Shown in pieces: positions 8,624 to 16,476 of a DNA stretch of 64,000 bases. Position 1 is the first letter of the stretch. Every line of letters begins with the position of its first letter. A program made the position numbers and the translations under genes. The stretch is taken from positions 50,464 to 114,463 of the forward strand of contig NZ_JBALOQ010000006.1 of assembly GCF_036962705.1 (NCBI RefSeq). The letters are read 5' to 3'. The stretch comes from Ferdinandcohnia sp036962705 (lineage in GTDB: Bacteria; Bacillota; Bacilli; Bacillales; Bacillaceae_L). The notes under the pieces are model-generated. The model was not told the DNA's origin. It did no database searches and saw only the letters and a list, made by a program, of their open reading frames with translations.

Positions 8624-8668
8624 CACTATGCTGATCCAGTTGGTGATGACAAGTTAATTATGACTTGA
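8624..8668 (+). pseudogene. Fossil of the 3' end of a CDF gene
   Basis: The frame reads HYADPVGDDKLIMT and then TGA. The intact CDF gene ends HVHVEPVGDNKLIMN and then TGA, and the DNA is nearly the same over AGTTAATTATGA and flanks. This is the last 14 codons of a second CDF copy of which nothing else remains. A terminator-like hairpin still follows it. Confidence 0.7.
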
Positions 8669-8676
8669 TTAAATTA

Positions 8677-8720
8677 ATTTGAAAAAGCAACGTCTTTATG
8701 CAGACGTTGCTTTTTCAAAT
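8677..8720 (+). terminator. Terminator after the CDF fossil
   Basis: Two perfect 19-base arms (ATTTGAAAAAGCAACGTCT and its complement) around a six-base loop, with T5 at the end. It lies 8 bases after the stop of the CDF fossil and may also end the iron transporter transcript from the other side. Confidence 0.8.
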
Positions 8721-8912
8721 TCCTATCATAAATAATGATTGTAAATGCCGTAAAACCAAAAAAGAAATTCTTATCAATTCTAGCTAATTGATATTTTAAT
8801 CTTACAAGGAACTCCCTTCCACAAGGTTTAATTTCCGCAAATCCTGGAACCTTTTGTTTGAAAGAATGAAAAAGTGAAATGTACTCCCTAATGCGAAAGT
8901 CATTTGTACCCT

Positions 8913-9593
8913 CTATTTTACAGCTGTTAGCTTTTCATTATACGTTTCCTTTGTACCTCCAAATACGATGCTACGATCACAAATTGCATCCACATCATTT
9001 CGATCATGCGTAACAATGATGCAGGTCATATTAGCTTTTTTTAAAATGGATTGAAGGTCTTCACGAATTGATTCCCTTAGGTCTGCATCTAAATTACTGA
9101 AGGGCTCATCCATCAATAATAGGTTCGGCTTAGGTGCTAATGCTCTTGCCAGAGCCACACGTTGTTGCTGACCGCCACTTAATTCATGAGGAAATCTTGA
9201 CTCGAATTCCTCCATTTTAACCAGTTCAAGCATTTCTTGAACACGTTGTTTCCGTTGCTTCCTAGGTAAACCTTCTAATCCAAATAAAACATTATTCCTC
9301 ACATTCATATGCGGAAACAAGGCATAATCTTGAAATACCATTCCAACTTCCCGATCCTCAGGCTGGACAAATAGGCTTTCGTTGAAAACAGGCTTACCTG
9401 CGATTGTAATGCTTCCTTTCGTTGCCATCTCCAAGCCTGATATTAGTCTTAGTAAGGTACTTTTCCCACTTCCACTTTTCCCTAAAATCCCAACTATTTC
9501 TCCCTTTCCAATTGTAAGAGAAAAATTTTCAACAATAGGAGTAGCTTTCCGTGAAAATGAAAATGTAAGATTATTGATTTCGAGAATCTTCAT
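8913..9593 (-). CDS. Ferric iron ABC transporter, ATPase
   Basis: A 226-residue ABC ATPase with Walker A GKSGSGKST, Q-loop VFQDYALFPHMNV, signature LSGGQQQRVALARAL, Walker B NLLLMDEPFSNLD and switch His in IVTHDRND. It powers iron import with the permease and binding protein upstream. The start overlaps the permease stop as ATGA. FbpC-type ATPases usually run to about 350 residues with a C-terminal regulatory domain; this one stops right after the core, so allosteric control by that domain should be missing. Confidence 0.88.
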   Translation of the reverse strand: MKILEINNLTFSFSRKATPIVENFSLTIGKGEIVGILGKSGSGKSTLLRLISGLEMATKGSITIAGKPVFNESLFVQPEDREVGMVFQDYALFPHMNVRNNVLFGLEGLPRKQRKQRVQEMLELVKMEEFESRFPHELSGGQQQRVALARALAPKPNLLLMDEPFSNLDADLRESIREDLQSILKKANMTCIIVTHDRNDVDAICDRSIVFGGTKETYNEKLTAVK

Positions 9594-11239
9594 TGTACCA
9601 CCTTCTTCTTATCGATCATCTGAATAATGACAACAGACAATACACTAATGGCAATAATCATTAGAGAAGTAATTGATGCTTCGTAAATTAGCTCATCTTT
9701 TGCATATTGGTAGGTTTTTGTTGCTAATGTTTCGAAATTAAACGGTCTCAATAGTAGGACTAATGGTAATTCCTTAGTTATCTCAACAAATGTTAAAATA
9801 AATCCACTTGCAATTGCACCTTTCATTAAGGGCAAATCGATTTTGAAAAATGTTTTTGTAACATTTTTCCCAAGCATTCTTGAAGCTTCTGCATATTTCA
9901 TGCCAACCTTTTCAAATCCAACCTCAATAGCGTTAAAGCCTGTAGCCATAAAGCGAATGGTGTATCCAACAATAAGCATAACGATTGAAAGACTCAAAAT
10001 CAATGGAGCATTTCCATATCCCATATAAGAGTAAAATGGTGCAAGCCATTTATCAAGAGTAATGAATAATGCTAGGACTCCAATTGCGACAATGGCACCA
10101 GGTATTGAGTATCCTGACGTTATTAGTTTCGACAAAATATATGAAAAAGTTGAATGGGTACGACTGACATTCGCAACAATAACAGCTATAAGTAAAATAA
10201 GTGTCGTTGAAATTAGTGCAACATATACCGTTTGATACAAAAAGGTAACAAACGAATCACTCCAAACCTTGTGAAAGGTTAGTTTTGCCCATGATAGTAA
10301 CTGAACAAAAGGGATTAAAAAGCCAAGCGCGAATACTATCGAGCAATAGCTGGACGCAGCAAATGCAGAAAATCCTTTTAGCTGTTTCGGAGAAAGTGGT
10401 CTTGTTTTATTACTTAAATTGTAACGTCTTCGTTTACGTAAAATGCGTTCCAAAATAAACAATCCTACAATAATTAACATTAACCAAGCAGCTAATCTCA
10501 TCGCGGTATCTACATCATACATTCCAAACCATGTTTGAAAAATAGCGGTTGTAATCGTCTGAATCCCAAAATAGCTTGTGACACCATAGTCACTTAGTAC
10601 CTCATAAATGACAAGTACAACTCCGCCAATTATTGCGGGTCTTGAAAGTGGTAATACTACCCTAAAAAATACAGCCATTGGCTTACTTCCTAATACTCTC
10701 GCATTTTCGATATACGCAGTACTTTGGTTTTCCAAAAACGCCTTTGTAATGATATAAACATATGGAAACAAAAATAACGAGAAGACAAAAATTGCACCTC
10801 GTAGTGAAGAAATGGATAATAACTCGGGGTTGATTTGGTAATCAAATGTATTCCTTATTGTAGATTGTATAACCCCTGTATAACCAAGCATGGTTCGATA
10901 CGTATATGCTGCTATATATGGGGGTATCGCAAGCGGAAGAATTAACCCCCATTTAAAAAATTTCTTGAAAGGAAAGTCGTATGCCGCAATGAGCCAGGCC
11001 AAAGTCACACCCAAACATGCTGTTACAAGCCCAGTAAAGGTCATAAGGACAAAGGTATTAAATACATAATTTGTTAGTAAATATTGTTTGATATGCATCC
11101 AATTTTCATTCGGTTCCTGAAACAATGAAAAGAATACAAAAAGGATGGGGAGCAGTATAATGACTGCTCCAATCATACTTATTATCCACCATCCATTTAG
11201 TTCCTTTTGTAAAAAACGCTTGATAGTCCCAGTTTTCAT
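9590..11239 (-). CDS. Ferric iron ABC transporter, double permease
   Basis: A 549-residue FbpB/ThiP-type permease made of two homologous halves, each with about six membrane helices and an EAA loop (SKPMAVFFRVVLPLSRPAII, and later ASRMLGKNVTKTFFKIDLPL). I prefer the ATG at 11239, two bases beyond the stop of the binding-protein gene and behind GGAAG, over an in-frame start at 11293 that would overlap that gene by 53 bases. It forms the membrane channel of the iron importer, coupled to the ATPase through an ATGA overlap. Confidence 0.88.
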   Translation of the reverse strand: MKTGTIKRFLQKELNGWWIISMIGAVIILLPILFVFFSLFQEPNENWMHIKQYLLTNYVFNTFVLMTFTGLVTACLGVTLAWLIAAYDFPFKKFFKWGLILPLAIPPYIAAYTYRTMLGYTGVIQSTIRNTFDYQINPELLSISSLRGAIFVFSLFLFPYVYIITKAFLENQSTAYIENARVLGSKPMAVFFRVVLPLSRPAIIGGVVLVIYEVLSDYGVTSYFGIQTITTAIFQTWFGMYDVDTAMRLAAWLMLIIVGLFILERILRKRRRYNLSNKTRPLSPKQLKGFSAFAASSYCSIVFALGFLIPFVQLLSWAKLTFHKVWSDSFVTFLYQTVYVALISTTLILLIAVIVANVSRTHSTFSYILSKLITSGYSIPGAIVAIGVLALFITLDKWLAPFYSYMGYGNAPLILSLSIVMLIVGYTIRFMATGFNAIEVGFEKVGMKYAEASRMLGKNVTKTFFKIDLPLMKGAIASGFILTFVEITKELPLVLLLRPFNFETLATKTYQYAKDELIYEASITSLMIIAISVLSVVIIQMIDKKKVVQ

Positions 11240-11240
11240 A

Positions 11241-12317
11241 TTACTTCCAACCAGTTTTATTGAATATTTCAATTGCTTCTTTATTGTGTTCATCTAAAGT
11301 ATCAAAATTCAGCTCTTGCATTTTGAAATCGCCCCATGATTGAAGGATCTCTGGTTTTTCAGCATTCGGATTTACCGGAAACTCATAGTTATTTTCTGAT
11401 AGGTATTCCTGTGCCTCAACACTCGTCATATACTCAATAAGCTTAATGGCATTTTCTTTGTTTTTACTATGCTTTGTTAACGCTATTCCACTAATGTTTA
11501 CATGAGTACCGTTCGTTTCTTGGTTAGGGAAAAACACGCCAATTCCTTCTGCAACTTTCTTTTCTTCAGGGTCTTCAGAATTTGCCATTAACCCAACATA
11601 ATATGTGTTCATAATGGCTACATCACCAGTTCCAGCTGCGATTGCTTTTGCTTGGTCACGGTCACCACCGTCTGGCTGACGAGCAAAGTTTTTCACAATT
11701 CCTGCTGCCCATTCCTCAGCATCAGTTTCACCGTTTAATTCAATGAATGAAGCAAGTAATGACTGGTTATAAAGACTAGTTGAAGATCTAGCTAATACTT
11801 TTCCATTCCATTTCTCACTTGTTAAGTCCTCATATGTAGAAAGTTCATCAGGCGAAACTCGATCCTTTGAATAGACAATAACACGCGCTCTTGTTGCCAT
11901 TCCAACCCAGTTTTTGTCAACATCTCTTAGGTTTTCTGGAACATTCTCATTTACTGCGTCGGATTCAATCGGTTGAAGAATGCCATTTTTCTTTGCGTGG
12001 GCAAGAACACCGCCATCAACTGTAACAAATAAATCTGCTTGAGTGCTTTCTCCTTCACGTTTAATACGTTCAATGAGTTCTTCAGCTTCGGCTTTGATTA
12101 CATTTACTTTTATTCCGGTTTTTTCAGTGAAATTTTTATACACTGTATCGTCTGTTTCATAATGTCTAGCCGTATATACATTCACTTCATGTGATTTTGC
12201 AACATCTTTTTTTGTACCATCTGTTCCTTCTTCTGCGTTATTTGTGCCACAACCTACTAAAGCAATTGTTAAGGCAGATGTAACAAGTACAGGTTTTAAA
12301 AGCTTTTTGAGTTTCAT
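11241..12317 (-). CDS. Ferric iron-binding lipoprotein of the ABC transporter
   Basis: A 358-residue extracellular solute-binding lipoprotein of the FbpA/FutA type. The start is the ATG at 12317 behind AGGGTG, giving the signal MKLKKLLKPVLVTSALTIAL and lipobox VGC. The mature protein starts EVNVYTARHYETDDTVYKNF and contains the NTYYVGLM tyrosine pair typical of Fe(III)-binding members. A sigma-A promoter and a near-consensus Fur box lie upstream, so it should be made under iron starvation. It is first in an operon with permease and ATPase. A thiamine or spermidine role is less likely given the Fur box. Confidence 0.9.
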   Translation of the reverse strand: MKLKKLLKPVLVTSALTIALVGCGTNNAEEGTDGTKKDVAKSHEVNVYTARHYETDDTVYKNFTEKTGIKVNVIKAEAEELIERIKREGESTQADLFVTVDGGVLAHAKKNGILQPIESDAVNENVPENLRDVDKNWVGMATRARVIVYSKDRVSPDELSTYEDLTSEKWNGKVLARSSTSLYNQSLLASFIELNGETDAEEWAAGIVKNFARQPDGGDRDQAKAIAAGTGDVAIMNTYYVGLMANSEDPEEKKVAEGIGVFFPNQETNGTHVNISGIALTKHSKNKENAIKLIEYMTSVEAQEYLSENNYEFPVNPNAEKPEILQSWGDFKMQELNFDTLDEHNKEAIEIFNKTGWK

Positions 12318-12349
12318 GTTATGTAACACCCTTTTCACATTATATTTAT

Positions 12350-12368
12350 GATAATGAAAATCGTTATC
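12350..12368 (-). promoter_or_regulatory. Fur box of the iron transporter operon
   Basis: GATAATGAAAATCGTTATC matches the classic 19-base Fur consensus at 17 positions. It lies just downstream of the promoter and about 30 bases before the start codon, where bound Fur would block transcription. Confidence 0.88.
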
Positions 12369-12383
12369 AATTAGCATGATTTT

Positions 12384-12412
12384 ATTTTACTTACTATCTT
12401 TAAATACGTCAA
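12384..12412 (-). promoter_or_regulatory. Sigma-A promoter of the iron transporter operon
   Basis: On the minus strand TTGACG (12412-12407), 17 bases, TAAAAT (12389-12384). The Fur box covers the expected early transcribed region. Confidence 0.8.
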
Positions 12413-12542
12413 CAAGAATATGAAAAAAATTCACAAAAATCGTTCATTTCCCTCTAATGCTGTTATTTTTCGTGATAAAAATGATTTATGATTCGTTTAC
12501 TGAAGGTGGGAAAGTCGTTCTATAAATCCACTTGATAATAAA

Positions 12543-12671
12543 ATGTTATTGCTTCTTTCTTTAGCAAAGAGTATTGATGCTTTAGAAGCAGGTGTTACCA
12601 ATGCCCTTTCTAGAAAGCCTTCAAATTCGTTTAGCAAAGGTTATCCTAAACAAATAGCGGTATATTCATAA
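12543..12671 (+). pseudogene. Short open frame, possible membrane-protein remnant
   Basis: A 42-codon frame begins MLLLLSLAKSIDALEAG and ends AVYS. The LAxSIDA pattern recalls the first helix of MntP/YtaF-type membrane proteins, but only one helix is present and no good ribosome site precedes it. I treat it as a fragment at best. The rest of the gap 12413-12723 shows nothing else. Confidence 0.25.
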
Positions 12672-12723
12672 TACTTATTTCATATGAATAGGGTAAATGA
12701 TTGCGATTATTGGAGGGATTGGA

Positions 12724-13569
12724 ATGAATAGAAATAAAGATTTGCATGCTGATACTGGCGTCACGTCAACAATGTTTGTAGAGCGATCTTTAAATGAAAT
12801 TCGTTTTTGGTCTAGGATTATGAAAGAACATTCATTATTTCTCCGATTAGGTTTTAGAGCAGAGGACACTCAGCTAATCCAAGAAGCTAATCAATTTTAT
12901 CGAATATTCGAACGCATCGAACAAATGGCACATTCCCTTTCCAATCAAACAGACCCTGAACAAATAAGAAGATTTAATTCAGAAGTACAACAATCCGCAA
13001 CTGGTATATTTGCATTTAAACGAAAAGTATTAGGATTAATTCTCACTTGTAAATTACCAGGTGCAAACAATTTCCCTCTACTTGTTGATCATACAAGCAG
13101 AGAGGCAAATTATTTTAGAAAAAGATTGATTGAATTAAATGAAGGTAAACTAAAACCACTTCCTGAAGCTATTATTAAAGAAAATGTTTTCTTCTTAAGG
13201 ATTATGGCTGACCATGCAAAATTTATTGGCCATTTGCTGGATCCATCTGAAAGGAAGTTAGTTGATATGGCCCGAAATTTTAGTAATGATTTTGATCAAT
13301 TAATGTATCAAGCAGTAGACTTAGAATCAATGAAGCCACAATCTCAAACTGTTCCGCTTTTAGATCAATTTCTGGATCAAAATCGTGTGTCAGTCGCATC
13401 ACTTCGGGACTTCAAGAAAACAGCGCGTGATCTAATAGAACAATGTAAAATAAAGAGTATTATTCATCCGTTATTAGCAGATCATGTTTTCCGTGAGGCT
13501 GATAGATTCCTAGAAATAATCGATATGTTTGATGCTCATCTTACAGGTATGCACCCTCAATCAAGGTAG
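12724..13569 (+). CDS. DUF2935 family protein
   Basis: A 281-residue all-helical protein of the DUF2935 family, seen in Bacilli. It consists of two similar four-helix halves. Each carries His and Glu pairs spaced as in ferritin-like metal sites: EHSLFLRLGF and DHTSREANYF in the first, DHAKFIGHLL and DHVFREADRF in the second. A di-metal role is inference. The ATG at 12724 stands 6 bases after GGAGGG; an in-frame upstream ATG at 12697 precedes that site. It is monocistronic with a terminator behind it. No function is established to my knowledge. Confidence 0.85.
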   Translation: MNRNKDLHADTGVTSTMFVERSLNEIRFWSRIMKEHSLFLRLGFRAEDTQLIQEANQFYRIFERIEQMAHSLSNQTDPEQIRRFNSEVQQSATGIFAFKRKVLGLILTCKLPGANNFPLLVDHTSREANYFRKRLIELNEGKLKPLPEAIIKENVFFLRIMADHAKFIGHLLDPSERKLVDMARNFSNDFDQLMYQAVDLESMKPQSQTVPLLDQFLDQNRVSVASLRDFKKTARDLIEQCKIKSIIHPLLADHVFREADRFLEIIDMFDAHLTGMHPQSR

Positions 13570-13650
13570 TGTATCAAGCTCTTTTATGATTTTGATAATG
13601 ATAATTATATTCCCCATTTTTTGAATGGGATTTGTAAATGCCAAAAAACC

Positions 13651-13692
13651 AAAAAAAGAAGTAATTCCATTTTAGAAATTACTTCTTTTTTT
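13651..13692. terminator. Bidirectional terminator between DUF2935 and GGDEF-EAL genes
   Basis: AAAAAAGAAGTAATT pairs with AATTACTTCTTTTTT around a short loop. It lies between two convergent genes and has T-runs on both strands. Confidence 0.85.
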
Positions 13693-13715
13693 TATGAGCA
13701 GGATTTCTCCTTCCC

Positions 13716-15479
13716 TCAGGCATTCAGTTCAGTTAACAGATATTCTTCAAACGCTTCACTGTTCAATGGTTTGCTAAAATAAAAACCTTGTCCAAACATT
13801 AAACCATCTTTGTTTAGTTCATTAACGTGTTCCTGAAGTTCGATTCCTTCTGCAATTACATTTAATCCTAAAGTTGTTGCTAGTGTTAACACGGATTTTA
13901 CAATAGCTCTGCTTTCTTCATTCACATGAATATCTTTAATGAATGAGGCATCAACCTTTAATGTATCAATCGGAAGATGCTTTAGATAACTTAGTGAACT
14001 ATATCCCGTTCCGAAATCATCAATCGAAATTTGAATCCCCAACTGGCGGATTTCCTCAAGGATGGACGCAGCATCATTCACATCCATAAAAACACTTTCG
14101 GTCAATTCAATTTCTAGCCATTTTGGGTCTAAATCCGTTTCTTTTAGTATGTTCTTAACTGACTTGATAAAATTAGCGTCCTCAAGCTGTCGGATCGATA
14201 CATTAACCGAAATGACCAATGATTGATAGCCACTTTCTTGCCATTTCTTCATTTGCCTACAGCTTTCCCGCATGATCCATTCCCCTAATGGCACAATTAA
14301 TCCTGTTTCTTCAGCCAATGATATAAATTTACCCGGTGGAATGGTACCTAACTCAGGATGATTCCATCTCACTAGAGCCTCCATACCAATTAATTGTTTA
14401 GTAGAGAGATTTAGTTTAGGCTGGTACTCTAAATAAAATTGTTCTTCTTTAATAGCATTTCTCAATGCAGTTTCTAGCAACCTACGTTCTAGAGATTCAT
14501 TTTTAATTTTACTATTAAAGATTAAATAATGATTCTTCCCTTTATTTTTGACGCTATAGAGGGCATCGTCTGCATTCTTAATCAGTTCCTTTGAATTATC
14601 ACCATCGATAGGATATGTAGCAACCCCAATACTGCACGTCATGATATGCTCCTGATCGGAAATTGAGATTGGGGAGTTAAATTTTGTTACAATTCGATTC
14701 ACATATTTTTTTAAATCCGCTTCACCTTTTATATCCTTTAGCAATACAATAAATTCATCACCGCCTATACGACCTACTAGATCGCTAGGGCGAATCGCGT
14801 CCTTTATTTTTCTTGCGGATTCAATTAATACTTGATCACCTTCATCGTGCCCCCACTGATCATTAATTGATTTAAAGTTATCTAGATCAATGATTAGTAC
14901 TGACATTTTAGATGTTGAGACTCTATTCTTCCTGTCGAGAATTTCCCTGTTTAATTCATTCATAAAAGAACGTCGATTCGGCAGATTTGTTAATGTGTCA
15001 TGATACGCAAGATGATATATTTTCTGTTCAAAAATCTTCCTGAATCGAATATCACGCATGACAACAAGAATTAAATCGTTTTTTGAAAATGATGATTTGT
15101 CTATTACACTAAAACTCGCCTCTATATCAATATAATCCCCTTTGTTATCACGGATACGAATTTCAATATGTCTAACTGTTTTTTTCCTCTTACAAAAAAT
15201 CCTTATTTCCTTGCTAATCGTTGCCTGATCATCTGGATGGATCAGATCAAAAAAATTATGATGTCTAATAGAAGATAAATCATAATTTAATATTGCTTCA
15301 AAGGACGGCGAAGCATATTGAAAAGAGCCGTCAACTTCAATGAGACTAATTAAATCTGTCGTGTTTTCAGCTATTAATCTATATTTTTCATTTTGCTCGT
15401 CTTCTACTTGTTTTTGTTTTGCTATATCTGGGCTAATGGATTTGTCAAAATAATCTAGGGTACTATTCGTATTTTCCAC
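13716..15479 (-). CDS. PAS-GGDEF-EAL cyclic di-GMP enzyme
   Basis: A 587-residue soluble signalling protein. A PAS domain occupies about 35-148, a GGDEF domain about 150-320 with intact GRIGGDEF (239-243), and an EAL domain about 335-580 with EAL at 367-369, ELTES and DDFGTGYSSLSYL. Both catalytic motifs look complete, so it could make and break cyclic di-GMP, with the PAS domain as the sensor. There is no membrane segment. It starts at a GTG behind AAAGGAG with 9 bases between. It is a single gene and I cannot name its target process. Confidence 0.92.
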   Translation of the reverse strand: MENTNSTLDYFDKSISPDIAKQKQVEDEQNEKYRLIAENTTDLISLIEVDGSFQYASPSFEAILNYDLSSIRHHNFFDLIHPDDQATISKEIRIFCKRKKTVRHIEIRIRDNKGDYIDIEASFSVIDKSSFSKNDLILVVMRDIRFRKIFEQKIYHLAYHDTLTNLPNRRSFMNELNREILDRKNRVSTSKMSVLIIDLDNFKSINDQWGHDEGDQVLIESARKIKDAIRPSDLVGRIGGDEFIVLLKDIKGEADLKKYVNRIVTKFNSPISISDQEHIMTCSIGVATYPIDGDNSKELIKNADDALYSVKNKGKNHYLIFNSKIKNESLERRLLETALRNAIKEEQFYLEYQPKLNLSTKQLIGMEALVRWNHPELGTIPPGKFISLAEETGLIVPLGEWIMRESCRQMKKWQESGYQSLVISVNVSIRQLEDANFIKSVKNILKETDLDPKWLEIELTESVFMDVNDAASILEEIRQLGIQISIDDFGTGYSSLSYLKHLPIDTLKVDASFIKDIHVNEESRAIVKSVLTLATTLGLNVIAEGIELQEHVNELNKDGLMFGQGFYFSKPLNSEAFEEYLLTELNA

Positions 15480-15680
15480 TTTATTAAACTCCTTTAAAGT
15501 TTAAGATTACCTTCTTTAACACAATGTTGAAAATAGTGAACCTTTTTGAATGATTTTATAGTAGCATCAAATATATTTTGCGTCAATTTTAAGATTCTTG
15601 AATTCAAGATATTTTAGACTTCGAATAAAAGAGAAACAAAAAAATGAGCACACTGGCTCATTATCAATTGGAACGCTAAG

Positions 15681-16460
15681 TCATCCACCAATTCTTAGTT
15701 TCCCATTCAATCTTTTTAATGTCCCCAGAATACTCATAGCGGCTAAATAACTCGTCTTTGGATTTTCCGGAAGTGGATTATTCGTAATAGTAAATGTTGC
15801 TTCTCCAAACTCTCCTGTAATGTCCACTTGATGTACGTTCTTTTCAATATGCGGATCAGCTACAAGGCACACGCTCGTCTTCTCTATCCCTATACCAGCC
15901 AGTGATAAGACAATGGAGACATTCATGTTTTTCGGGAATTGCCTTATTGCATCAATCGCTCTCCCCTCAAATACAACTTTCGCTTCATCGATGGCTTCTT
16001 TAATTAGCGCCCTAGCAGGTTTCCGTGTTGTCAACGAAACGCTTGTAACCGTGCCAAGAGCATGTGCATTTTGCAATAAGTCCAAACCGCCTATTGCACC
16101 AGACGGTAAGTGAACGGCATACTTATATTCATTAACAAGATTACTAATTTCCGTCAGCAGTGCTTCATCTGCAAATGCACCAACACTGATTAATACTGCA
16201 TCCTTTTTCTTTATAACCGATGGTAACAAGGTTTTCACTACATTTATGTTCGCTGCCTCTACAACAATATCAATTTCTGAATCAAGAAATGCTTTGAGGT
16301 CAGTAAATAATTTCACACCAAAGTTTGATTCCAACAACCGATATTTTTCCTTATTCCGTACCAAAATACTTTTAATCCGTAAATTTTCATGTTGATTTTG
16401 ATTGATTTCTTTCAATAAAAAATTAGCAACCGCTCCCGCACCGATTAAACCAATATTCAT
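15681..16460 (-). CDS. nadX: L-aspartate dehydrogenase
   Basis: A 259-residue NAD(P)-dependent enzyme. The start is the ATG at 16460 directly behind GGAGGCCAACA, giving MNIGLIGAGAVANFLL, the Rossmann GxGxxA motif. The family signature PSGAIGGLDLLQNA and a His-containing catalytic C-terminal half follow. Aspartate dehydrogenase converts aspartate to iminoaspartate (or oxaloacetate), feeding NAD synthesis as an alternative to NadB. It lies 16 bases behind the UvrA-like gene, so it may be read through from it, although the functions are unrelated. NAD synthesis links loosely to the niacin transporter 15 kb away. Confidence 0.85.
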   Translation of the reverse strand: MNIGLIGAGAVANFLLKEINQNQHENLRIKSILVRNKEKYRLLESNFGVKLFTDLKAFLDSEIDIVVEAANINVVKTLLPSVIKKKDAVLISVGAFADEALLTEISNLVNEYKYAVHLPSGAIGGLDLLQNAHALGTVTSVSLTTRKPARALIKEAIDEAKVVFEGRAIDAIRQFPKNMNVSIVLSLAGIGIEKTSVCLVADPHIEKNVHQVDITGEFGEATFTITNNPLPENPKTSYLAAMSILGTLKRLNGKLRIGG

Positions 16461-16476
16461 TGTTGGCCTCCATATT

